Positions 9,801 to 18,649 of a DNA stretch of 64,000 bases are shown in pieces. The stretch comes from Adineta steineri (taxonomy: Eukaryota > Rotifera > Eurotatoria > Adinetida > Adinetidae): the NCBI GenBank assembly GCA_905250115.1, contig CAJNOI010000036.1, positions 97,324 through 161,323 of the forward strand. Reading direction: 5' to 3'. The translations under genes and the position numbers were made by a program. The notes under the pieces are model-generated. The model had not been told where the DNA came from. It searched no databases and was given only the letters and a program-made list of their open reading frames with translations. Each line of letters begins with the position of its first letter. Within the stretch, counting starts at the first letter, position 1.

Positions 9801-12800
9801 TCCTCCTGTCGAAACAGAAACAAATAAAGAGTATTATAAAACACTCGAACACATCTGTGGGTGTATAAGAGATTTGAGAAGAGATATTGAATTAATATTA
9901 AATGGATTTGACTTGAATCGGCAGATCAGTTATAGTGCTCTTATGAAATGTATTTCGAGTTTAAAAAGCGCTCAATGGATTGAAAATTATCGAACAGATG
10001 TTTATTCAGATGTCCTCGATAATACTAAACAACACATTATTCAACATGTTAAAAATTTACAAAAAGTCATTGTACAAAATGACATAGACCTTGATAATTC
10101 TAGTAATGTCGCATTTATAAGTGTTAAAGCATTCGAAATTAATGAAATGAAAGCTGTTGAAGAGATTGTTCCAGATATAGTTCATACTATAGAAACAGTG
10201 AATGACTATTTCAAAAATCAGATAGGTAGTATACTTAGTGACCTCAAAGCAACATTTAATATTGATTCTTGGAAACAAAAAACATCTCAGTTAATTGATT
10301 TTAATGAAGCTGAAAAAGGATTTAAGTTTTTAAATGAATGTAAATCAATAAATATTATGTTTGGAATCGATTCCGCATCTGTTCTTTCAACATTAAAAAA
10401 TTTCATAAGAGAGTACAGTATTATCATTCACGAGGAAATAAAAGATTCTTTTAAATTTATAAAAGAATTTCAAAATGGTGATAAACAAGAAATATGTAAG
10501 AAGGCAACATTATTATTTGAGCGTTTAGAAGAATTATCTGATATAACAAATAAATATCCGACTGTTCTTCAATACCTTCAGAATAGAAGAATCAAAGACG
10601 AATGCAAGCGTGATTTAGAAAAGTATGCAGCAGATTTACCAGGCGAATTAAATTTTCTAAACTCTGAAGAGAACACTGAAGCTTTTCATAATAAATTATT
10701 AATAGCAAAAGCTCTAAGTACAGTTGATTCGTTTATACAAGGTAAAAAGTACAATGAAATTTACTCTACATATCAAAGAGTATTTATTGATGCAGCTGGT
10801 GAACGTGGTAAAAGAGTAATCGAAAATATTAATAATTTTAAATACGAAGAAATTCAGATTGATTTGGAAACGCTAAGAACATCAAAAGAAGCTGGGCAGG
10901 GACAGCGCTGTTTTGAACAAGCTAAACGGGTATTTAATATTAGTTTATATAGTTTATTAGAAGCAACAAAAACTCAAACGATTATGCTTGGATCGAAATT
11001 AGAAACCGATGCAATTAAAGCACTAGTAGATAATCTAAAACGAATAGGAAATGCAAAGAGATACATGTCCGAATATACGGATAAATCAGATCTGATAGAT
11101 AGCTGTGTACAGGAAGTTAAAGGATTAATTGAAGGACGAATGAAAAATTATTTAAGTAGTGTTAGGGCTGTCAATAATATGGGTAATTTTTATGAAGCTG
11201 GTGAACGTTTAAAACATATACAAACAGTCAAAGACTTATTAGGAATATATTGTACACAACCTATTTCTCAAGAAATAGATACATTGAACGACAATCAAGA
11301 TGAAATTTTAGATAATGTTGTAGTGAAAAGATACATAGAAAAGGATATTAGTGAATATACATTGAATCCACCAAAGGACATATTTGATCGGTTAGAAAAA
11401 GTAAAGGAAACCGATGAAAGATATGTTAAAGCATTGGGTGACTTACGTATAGGTATCATGAGTAAATTTCGAAAAGAATTAGATGATGCCATTAAAAAGA
11501 AACCACCAAATCCTGATAACATTCATATAAGAAGATTTGAAGCAGCAATTAAACATTTACCCGATGATTTGCAAAAAAGCCTTAAAGTAGAATTTAAACA
11601 TTGCAAAGAACAAATAACCAAAGATATTCAACAAAATGATAAAGAACTAGATGGCATATGTAATAGCAAAGACATTAAGCGTATGAAAGAATTGATTGAA
11701 AAGTATCGAGCAGTGGATGGTATGATGTCTTATGTCGATAAAGTTCAAGAATATGTTCGTCAACAAACAGAAGAAATCATATCGATCATGAAAGAAAATT
11801 TGAAAGAGTATAAAATAAAAGAAGCTTTATCCAGCGTTGTGAAGTTCGATTCTTACAGAACTGAATTAGGACAGGTTCTTGATATTGAACCGTTGTGTAT
11901 GAAAATTCGATTAGAAATAGCAAATACATTTCAAGAAGTATATGTTAATTGTATGAAATACTTTTCGAAAGAAGAGAAGAACTCATTGGACGAGGAAAAA
12001 ATCGAAGTACCAACAAATGACATTTGTTGTGTGTTGGAATTTATCAAATTTCGAGATAGACATAAGACAAAAAGTATTCTAGAAAACATGTTTCCAAATG
12101 ATTTCGATAAAAGTCTCAATAATTTTAGTGAAACTTTTATAAAACTTTTTAATGAATGTGAAAAAAACTATAAAATAGCTTCGACGAACAATGATTTTAC
12201 ATTGTACGAAAATGTATTATCTATTGTGACTAAGTGGAATAGTTCCTTAATAAAAATAAAAAATGAGCGTCACGAATCAGATAAGGAAGATAATTTAATG
12301 TTAAATATGGTTACATGTGTAATGAATCTAACACTTAGCTCATTGATGTTAGATACAATATCAAAATATATTAAAAAATTAACATGTGAAATAATACAAA
12401 CTAGAATAATCAATGATGACATCAATGAAATAGAAAAAGATCGAGCACAGCGTTTTAAAAATCTTAATAAGAAATTTTCAATTTTAATCGATGCTAAAAA
12501 AGTCAGTCATTTCTTTTTCGATATTGATATGAATAAATTTGAAAGTGAATGTCTTACAGGATTTGGAAAAAGCATCACCGAAACATTTTCACTTATTGAA
12601 GCCATTCTGAAACGTGTTTTTGGAGAAAATCGTTTTTCAAATATAGATAGTATTGATTTTAATAAGTATTATTATAATTTAGTATCATTTAAACAAGAAA
12701 TGACATTAGCTCCATGTGGAGTAAAAGAAAAGCTTGAAAAAATTCAGCAAACTGTTAATGAAAATATTGAAAGTTGGGCGTGTTCTATTGAAACTAATCA

Positions 12801-15800
12801 GACAATTCAAAATGTATGTTCAGTTCTAATAAATATGAAACGTGTAGCAATGAACATGTCTGCATTCAAAGAAAAAATTGATGCGCGAATAGATGAGCTA
12901 TTGAGTAATTATAAAAGATTTGCTAATGATAACTTAGCTATTTCAAAAATAGGTACAATTTTAAATCAGGATTCAATGGGTATAGGTCAACATATAATAA
13001 GAGAGCACAAAATATTTGAAGGATACTCAACGTCTCTATTCAATGAAAAAACACAAAGACATGATATAAATTATGTTTTAGCTAATTTAGACGGTGATCT
13101 CATTAATAAAGATTTGTTAAGAAAGCGATTCGAAGAGTATCATCAAGTTTATCAGCAGTTAATTAAAAAATATCTAAAACCTGATATGAAATTAGAACCA
13201 CTAGTATCGGATATTAAATTAATTATAGGAATTAATAAACAGCACTCAGATAATATTGAATGGGATACAAACAAGGGTAAGATTCCAAAATTAACAGCAC
13301 ATATATTTGCATTATGGACACTTAAGTCAGCAGAGCATTATTTTGATGCTAAGGGCTCAGACAATCAAGATAGTTATTTACTTCAACCGCATGCAGCTCA
13401 AATCATTGCTATATTTCGTATGCTTGGTATAGGTGATAAGAAAGAGGACTTAAATAACAATTTAGTGCAAATAGGTACAGGTGAAGGGAAATCCATTACA
13501 TTAGGAGCTACAGCTTCCATACTTGCATTATTCGGTTTTGATATTTATTGTGCATGCTATAGTCAATACTTAAGTGAAAGAGACTATAAATCATTTCGAT
13601 CATTGTTTGATTCGTTAGGTGTACTAAATTATATACATTATGGTACATTTAATGAACTGTGCGAAGAAATAATTAATGAAGATGGTCAGATTCGTCAGGT
13701 AGTTGAACAGATTGTTTTTCAAAATTTGAGTAGCATTCCGAAAATATCTAAAGCAAATAAACGTGCTAAAATACTGTTAATAGATGAAGTTGATATCTTC
13801 TTTAGTCGAGAATTTTATGGTAATCTTTATACACCTGTAGCTAGTTTACGAGATCCTACTATAACAGCATTAGTTTATCTCATATGGAGCCAAAGAAATT
13901 CAAATATGAATTTCGGTCAAGTGGAAAAGACAACTGAATATAAAGCATGTGTCGATAGATATCCAAATTGGAAAAAATTAGTTGACGAAGCTGTCAAGGA
14001 TATGCTTTTTGACGTACGTAACTTTCAATCACATGATTATACTGTAAAAAATGGTCAAATCGCATATATCGAACAAGATAATGTTGTTTATAATGTTTCT
14101 TATGGTTATAAAACTTTATTTGCTTATCTCCATGAACATGAAAAGAGTAACGAAATAAATAAAGCAACCGTGGAGAAAAATATTTCTATTGAAATCAAAT
14201 GTGGTAGTTTTTCTTATGCTGAAATTCCACTTGAATTTAGTTACATGATGGGTGTAACAGGCACATTAAAAACTTTAAGTGAACCTGAGAAAAAAGTAAT
14301 ACGGAACGTATATAAAATTAAAAGAGATACATATATGCCGTCAGTGTTTGGTGCGAATGATTTAAAATTCAACCAACGAGATGATATCAAAATTGAAAAC
14401 GAGAACGATTATTTTAATGTAATAAAACAAGAAATAGAGGATAGATTATGTGGAATATCATCAGGTCAGCGTGCTGTATTGGTATTTTTTGAGTCAGAAA
14501 AAAGATTAAATGATTTTCGTGATTCACAAGCGCTAACTTTGTTAAAAGATCACGTGTTTTGTTTAACAGAGCAAGCTTCACTACAAGAAAAGGAATCAAG
14601 AATAAAATCTGCAACTGTATCAGGAAGAATAACGCTGTTTACTAGAACATTCGGTAGAGGAACTGATTTTATATGTTATGATCAAACTGTTCTTTTAAAT
14701 GGGGGTACTCATGTCATTCAAACATTTCTTTCGGAAGAAATATCAGAAGAAGTACAAATAAAGGGAAGAACAGGAAGACAAGGCAATAGAGGATCATATA
14801 GTATGGTTTTACTTGATCGTGAGCTTGAGAAATTTCAGATAGAAAAGATTGATATTGAAGATATTAGAGCAGGTAAAGGAATTCTTAGTCGCTTAGCGGA
14901 CGCTGTTGGGCTTACGAAGAATTATAGCACTATATATGAGCTTTTAGATGAAAAACGTACTGAGATTTTTAAAGCACGATACGATAATAATAGAAAATTT
15001 GTCGATCATGCTCGAATTAAACATAAAGAAGCTAAAAATTTTTTATTGAATCTCACTAATGGTAATATCGAAGCCGTTAAAGCTTTCCTAGCTGAAGAAA
15101 ATAAGGGAGCAGCGGGCTCATCAAAGTCGCGGACCGTTTGTTTAATGGATGCAACAGGCTCCATGTCCTCTTTGTTACATAAATGTAAAAATACATTAGA
15201 TATTATGTTTGAAAGGGCTTCAGCAATTTTACGCGAAAATAATATACTGTCGGATTCATTTCAACTTCAGCTTGCTGTCTATAGAAATTATAATAGTACA
15301 GAAGAAAAGATTCTACAGTTTTCACCTTGGGAAACAAAACCGGACAACTTACGTACTTTTATGAATACGATTGAAGTCGATGGGGGCTGGGGTGATGAAG
15401 CTGTTGAAATCGGATTATGGCACGCGAATCAAGAAAGTAAAAGAGAGCCTATCACACAGGTTATTTTGATAGGCGACGCTCCTCCAAATTCACAAAACGA
15501 TGTAAAATCAAAAAGAAGCCAGTATGGTGAAGAGTACTGGTCAGGAACTAAATTTCAACAACAGACCTATTATGAAAAGGAGCTTGAAAACTTGAAACTC
15601 TCTAATATTCCAGTGCATGCTTTTTATGTTGAAAAACGAGCGAAATCTGTTTTTGAAAAGATTGCTAAAAATACAGGAGGGCGTTGTGAAAATCTAGATA
15701 TAAATTCTCCTGCAGGCGCGAAAATGTTGACAGATTTAGTAACCGAGGAGATTCTTAAAAATGTCGGAGGATCTTTAAAAGGTGATATTCTTGTTAAAGC

Positions 15801-15837
15801 ATATAGGGAAAAGTATTCCAAAACAGACGCACAATAA
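6844..15837 (+). CDS. Giant GTPase-like + SecA-like helicase + VWA protein (2997 aa)
   Basis: A single intronless frame of 2997 codons starts at ATG 6844 (a second ATG follows directly). The N-terminus (H82-W83, D103) resembles a degenerate CE-clan peptidase core. The P-loop GETGAGKST is at residues ~421-429 and DTPGFEDTNG at ~497-506, as in AIG1/septin-like GTPases. Residues ~650-2150 are mostly charged helical spacer. A SecA-type motor follows: QPHAAQ at ~2181, Walker A GTGEGKS at ~2211, DEVD at 2314-2317, and the SecA motif VI-like QIKGRTGRQGNRGS near 2638-2651. A C-terminal von Willebrand A domain carries the MIDAS-like DATGSMS at ~2769. SecA normally drives bacterial protein export; here the motor sits inside a eukaryotic-style giant without signal peptide or membrane segments, so it is unlikely to be a conventional translocase. 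Possible origins are horizontal transfer of the SecA module or a lineage-specific family. Domains are secure; function is unknown. Confidence 0.93.
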   Translation: MMAESKESYKDHSQNIDINALLLNGLDGLKRNLSEDHSKIIYALQAVDGDEDGELKNRVIEASKTTKDAHIALIPYKKGSVHWAGIFIKFKPQMQIETMKVIDSAEKSNIDINSLQIEIDDIFNDVCVRWENVEKHSDPVKSAEVTVENLLRTAAEAIDISEQYMVIMGSHEQPHNNDESTSASPKDDYKSSASSVSINRSSKHHLLKQISESEIEPTIIQEKSSTSPLTYEKNQSTSESRKSSANTNLEERQAAHEPTAFKRPNQIAEYECRTNDEESKHHVTEESVINLYHDFTSIPPCAERFTINLLYLVSLKFIDIEKLSKANIVIPDDMEIAMLEQLNCLNKRLADEDLPSKSIQNLVETCRISIEDKNWKAALTKLKELFQKLSPLNMQELFRLVQKADEAAHLIQGKDIILFLGETGAGKSTAIHFFAGSTMKRVKVNGLNHISPTNIKNSELQRVTTSPFARSETRYITSVEVNYRSVGASTNGSIILCDTPGFEDTNGAEVDISNGIGVVKAVKECRTVKPLVLFSYKSIGDRCSGIKQLVHVIVGLIPDIKDHIQAFSYIFTKFPEEEKKTIHAMLQDVNDELNAEEKANVSFTCFLKDMLRKTRKSSVVLDPINDEPGDILDDLADTASIDRPHEAFQYFTAEKSKATIQEQVRKHQISIMSAIKRYEYVFVEYKLDQLNRLYQLLEQDDIKQVYDDCIRYISKLLNEEYQNSVLTFNRCLTNQTVINIEDIERYLTALHHAKLADKLKEKYLVGQEVFHSQAYIENLIDRVDIIMKDLKPEDLDKLSTKISLNKIKTFAKYFEEIKDKYKDACQIFANEYDRIFKSFESLLKENNMIEIANSLTKLSDACTILEDHLNKELLKRKYNELKLGFLQNFRDLIKKFSKDTSKEMYNDVIIENLMQCLHLFETVRKATDLQRHIDQKDIDSLYGGFIKEILEHYNQTNEKIMTELSNERSYSKIKILFEEITLIRKTPPVETETNKEYYKTLEHICGCIRDLRRDIELILNGFDLNRQISYSALMKCISSLKSAQWIENYRTDVYSDVLDNTKQHIIQHVKNLQKVIVQNDIDLDNSSNVAFISVKAFEINEMKAVEEIVPDIVHTIETVNDYFKNQIGSILSDLKATFNIDSWKQKTSQLIDFNEAEKGFKFLNECKSINIMFGIDSASVLSTLKNFIREYSIIIHEEIKDSFKFIKEFQNGDKQEICKKATLLFERLEELSDITNKYPTVLQYLQNRRIKDECKRDLEKYAADLPGELNFLNSEENTEAFHNKLLIAKALSTVDSFIQGKKYNEIYSTYQRVFIDAAGERGKRVIENINNFKYEEIQIDLETLRTSKEAGQGQRCFEQAKRVFNISLYSLLEATKTQTIMLGSKLETDAIKALVDNLKRIGNAKRYMSEYTDKSDLIDSCVQEVKGLIEGRMKNYLSSVRAVNNMGNFYEAGERLKHIQTVKDLLGIYCTQPISQEIDTLNDNQDEILDNVVVKRYIEKDISEYTLNPPKDIFDRLEKVKETDERYVKALGDLRIGIMSKFRKELDDAIKKKPPNPDNIHIRRFEAAIKHLPDDLQKSLKVEFKHCKEQITKDIQQNDKELDGICNSKDIKRMKELIEKYRAVDGMMSYVDKVQEYVRQQTEEIISIMKENLKEYKIKEALSSVVKFDSYRTELGQVLDIEPLCMKIRLEIANTFQEVYVNCMKYFSKEEKNSLDEEKIEVPTNDICCVLEFIKFRDRHKTKSILENMFPNDFDKSLNNFSETFIKLFNECEKNYKIASTNNDFTLYENVLSIVTKWNSSLIKIKNERHESDKEDNLMLNMVTCVMNLTLSSLMLDTISKYIKKLTCEIIQTRIINDDINEIEKDRAQRFKNLNKKFSILIDAKKVSHFFFDIDMNKFESECLTGFGKSITETFSLIEAILKRVFGENRFSNIDSIDFNKYYYNLVSFKQEMTLAPCGVKEKLEKIQQTVNENIESWACSIETNQTIQNVCSVLINMKRVAMNMSAFKEKIDARIDELLSNYKRFANDNLAISKIGTILNQDSMGIGQHIIREHKIFEGYSTSLFNEKTQRHDINYVLANLDGDLINKDLLRKRFEEYHQVYQQLIKKYLKPDMKLEPLVSDIKLIIGINKQHSDNIEWDTNKGKIPKLTAHIFALWTLKSAEHYFDAKGSDNQDSYLLQPHAAQIIAIFRMLGIGDKKEDLNNNLVQIGTGEGKSITLGATASILALFGFDIYCACYSQYLSERDYKSFRSLFDSLGVLNYIHYGTFNELCEEIINEDGQIRQVVEQIVFQNLSSIPKISKANKRAKILLIDEVDIFFSREFYGNLYTPVASLRDPTITALVYLIWSQRNSNMNFGQVEKTTEYKACVDRYPNWKKLVDEAVKDMLFDVRNFQSHDYTVKNGQIAYIEQDNVVYNVSYGYKTLFAYLHEHEKSNEINKATVEKNISIEIKCGSFSYAEIPLEFSYMMGVTGTLKTLSEPEKKVIRNVYKIKRDTYMPSVFGANDLKFNQRDDIKIENENDYFNVIKQEIEDRLCGISSGQRAVLVFFESEKRLNDFRDSQALTLLKDHVFCLTEQASLQEKESRIKSATVSGRITLFTRTFGRGTDFICYDQTVLLNGGTHVIQTFLSEEISEEVQIKGRTGRQGNRGSYSMVLLDRELEKFQIEKIDIEDIRAGKGILSRLADAVGLTKNYSTIYELLDEKRTEIFKARYDNNRKFVDHARIKHKEAKNFLLNLTNGNIEAVKAFLAEENKGAAGSSKSRTVCLMDATGSMSSLLHKCKNTLDIMFERASAILRENNILSDSFQLQLAVYRNYNSTEEKILQFSPWETKPDNLRTFMNTIEVDGGWGDEAVEIGLWHANQESKREPITQVILIGDAPPNSQNDVKSKRSQYGEEYWSGTKFQQQTYYEKELENLKLSNIPVHAFYVEKRAKSVFEKIAKNTGGRCENLDINSPAGAKMLTDLVTEEILKNVGGSLKGDILVKAYREKYSKTDAQ

Positions 15838-16200
15838 ACCTAGCATTCTTACAAATATTCTATTACTTACTATTTCCATTAAACTTTCCATGAATTTCTC
15901 ATACTGTTTTTACTACACCAATACCATTTGTTTTTTCCGATATTAATCGAGATTTTTTTAAACTTTATTATAATATCGAACCTGAATTTATTCATTGTAC
16001 GTGTGTCATTATATTCATCCTTTTCCCATGCACTCGTATTTTATGGATACGCTTATATTCATTTTTATTGTCTTTTGCTTTTCCGCTTGGATTTTCTTGC
16101 ACGTAATTTTTTATATCAAAAATCGAAATAAAACTTGGTCTAATATTTATATTACTTTGGCTCGACTTTTAAAGTGTAATAGACATGGAAATGAAGTGGT
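15838..16200 (+). other. 3' region of the giant NTPase gene
   Basis: AT-rich and stop-filled. A canonical AATAAA lies at 16127-16132, about 290 bp after the TAA stop, and is a plausible polyadenylation signal. The next TGTGGG island begins about 70 bp beyond. Confidence 0.45.
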
Positions 16201-16312
16201 GAGAGTGTGAGTATTGAGGGTGTGAGTGTGGGTGTGGGTGGGTGTGTAATTTGATATCTTAGAAGAAATCTGACACCCACTCANNNNNNNNNNCACCCAC
16301 ACTGTACTCACC
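16201..16312. repeat. TGTGGG-type island containing a 10-N gap
   Basis: GAGTATTGAGGGTGTGAGTGTGGGTGTGGGTGGG, a short spacer, then CACCCACTCA, ten N (16284-16293) and CACCCACAC. The gap lies inside the C-strand arm, so the true length is unknown. Confidence 0.7.
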
Positions 16313-16690
16313 GTTTTATCACAATGAAGATCGAATGAAATTCCAAGTTTCTTTACATATATCCGGCAAATTCACACTAATTGTGTGAGAACTGCGTCGA
16401 CTACGAAGCGCATGCACAGACAAAAACACTGGGAAAGACCCCAATTGTAGAGCAGAAACGGTACAAATTGATGTTTCAACAGCGCACATAAACAAACACA
16501 CGGAGAAAAAACCCAATTGCAGAGCAGAAGTGGAAGAAAGTGATGTCTCAAGAGCGCACATAAACAAATTCAGTGAGAAAAAACCCAATCGCAGAGAAGA
16601 AATGGCAGAAAATGGTGTTTCAACAGCGCGCACAAACAAAAACACTGAGAAAAACCCTGATTGCAGAGCAGAAATGGAACAAGAGTTTGA
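16313..16690. repeat. Dispersed repeat with ~72-bp internal tandem units (copy 1)
   Basis: After ACTCACCG and AATGAAGATCGAATGAAA comes a run of about 3.5 imperfect units of ~72 bp, each containing GAGAAAAAACCCAATTGCAG, AGCAGAAATGG and GATGTTTCAACAGCGC. A second copy in the same orientation lies at 33990-34230. Both are bounded by TGTGGG islands. Open frames across it on both strands follow the unit length and are not evidence of a gene. Confidence 0.7.
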
Positions 16691-16699
16691 GGTATGGAG

Positions 16700-16896
16700 T
16701 GTGGGTATTGACGTGAGTGTAGATGTGAGGTGTGGGTGTGGATGTCGGCTCGTAAGTCTCACACACCCACACCCACCCACACACGCATCCACATTCACAT
16801 ATACATCCACACCCTCACCAGCACCGACACTCATACCTACACTCACAAACACATGCACACCCACACCCTCGCTCACAACCACGCCCACCCACACCG
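16700..16896. repeat. TGTGGG-type palindromic island
   Basis: A G-strand arm (GTGTGGGTATTG...GAGGTGTGGGTGTGGATG), a short spacer CTCGTAAGT, and a long C-strand arm of CCCACA, CACACC and related units. Confidence 0.75.
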
Positions 16897-18649
16897 TTGA
16901 AGTCTACTTCATCATGCATGTATTTTCTTTTTATTTGTATTTTCTCCTTCACTAGTCTTCACTGAGAATGTTTTATTGCGACTATGTATATTTTCTTTTG
17001 ATGAAATGCATAGTGGGAAAAAACCATAGGTAGAGCAGAGGGCAAGGAAAAAAAAACAGAAAAATTTTGCCATTATACAAAAGTAGCAAACGAATCATTC
17101 CGCGAAAGAAATCAACTATAACACATACGAAGCGACAACTAGCATTACAATTTTCTCGATTCATTTAATTTCAATTATTTGCTTGTGGTGAGTAGTTTGT
17201 TGCAATAATTTTAAGAACAAAGTATAGCATGATGGTGGGTATAAATGTGAGTGTGCGGGTATTTATTTGATTGTTATCAGTATTATACACTCGAGCTCCA
17301 TTCACACATTTAAATAGAGTTCTCTGTCGAAATTTGATTAATAATTTTAATACTTCGTAGAAAATAATTCACAAATTTCTAAATGACATTTATCTGAGTT
17401 GATTTTTTATTCTCAGAATAGAATGATCAATGTATCACATTTCTATCAATTTTCTTCAATCAAAAGTAATAATGTTTCAATGAGCAGTATAGTGTGCGTC
17501 AACATACGTAGTTATCATTTTTCTCTATTCTGTCACTTTTATGATGTAATCACTCTATTTTTTGTCTTGATCTTATCCATACGACGGATGTAACGGTAGT
17601 ATTCAGGAAAAAAGTTGTTTCATTAAAACAAGTTTCTTTGTGTGGTAAACCAACTATACTATGCGTTTTTTCGGATTCTAATCGTTTTTAGGTAGAAAGT
17701 GACGAAGTAGTCCTGACTTGATTTGTATACTAAATTTTATAAAAAGAAACACGTTCTTGAAAATATGGTTCTAAAGGGAAAATATATCGTAAAACATACT
17801 CTACAAAATAGCTTGTGGTTGATCGTGGTAGACTATACAGTAAGAAAGCTATAAACTAAAAGGGATGTTTTACATAAAATAAAAGTTAGCCGTGAAGTTT
17901 TCAGAACATAAAGAAAATAGTGGCATATAGCAATTCGAGGATTCAATTTATTTGGAAAATCATGTTTGAAGTCAATAAATAACTAGTTTTAGACATGAAA
18001 AACATTTTTTGTACATTAACGTTTTATTTTTTGAAAATGAATTTTAAGCCAGTGCCGATGACAAATTATAGTCTTATGTGAGAAGGACGCGAGTGTGAAA
18101 TGTGATGCGAATATGAGTAGGTATCATATTGATATCATGTTCACGCTATAGTCATACATATCCTACGATAAGAACACAGTTACAGTGATCTCCTTAAAAG
18201 ACCAGTAGAGCAGAAACAAACGACAAAACATATGTTATTAAACATTAATACTAATCAAAGAATAACTAAGTATTAATAAAATAAAATTAACAGAAATGTA
18301 GAGTATTGGATCATTCTATTCCTGAAACTGAAAATGAACTGAAGTAGATGTCTTTGGAAAAGATTATGAATTGTTTTCCAAAGCATATTAAAAGTAGTAA
18401 TAGAACTACGACAGAAGACTATGATAGTACGATTGTTATTTCTTAAAATGTGGAAATAAAAATAGAAACAAATGAACACTTCCTTTATAGGTGCCTTACG
18501 GATGAGTTTCGCTAGCAACTAAGAAAGAAAGATCTACAAGATATTTTGTTACATAATAATCCTATTAGTGGCAATAGTATTGTAAATTTTTTTACCGAAA
18601 ACTAACGTAAGAGTTTACATATCCTTCTAGAACTATCATATATCCTCAC
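16897..18649. other. Noncoding AT-rich stretch
   Basis: No gene, RNA or organised repeat is recognised. A weak TGTGGG-like remnant occurs at 17230-17262. Short open frames here have no coding-like composition. Confidence 0.5.

Noticed and set aside
10057-10278. Minus-strand frames inside the giant NTPase gene
   Set aside because: Shadows of a continuous 2997-codon plus-strand frame with secure domains.
13380-14850. Bacterial contamination as the source of the SecA motif
   Set aside because: The motif is embedded in one AT-rich frame with eukaryotic-style domains, has a eukaryotic paralog on the same scaffold, and is flanked by telomere-like islands seen in intron-bearing genes.
16319-16955. 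Overlapping long frames on both strands (191 and 141 codons)
   Set aside because: They track the 72-bp tandem unit and the TGTGGG array; proteins are repeats of Val-Gly or Thr-Pro-His without a domain.
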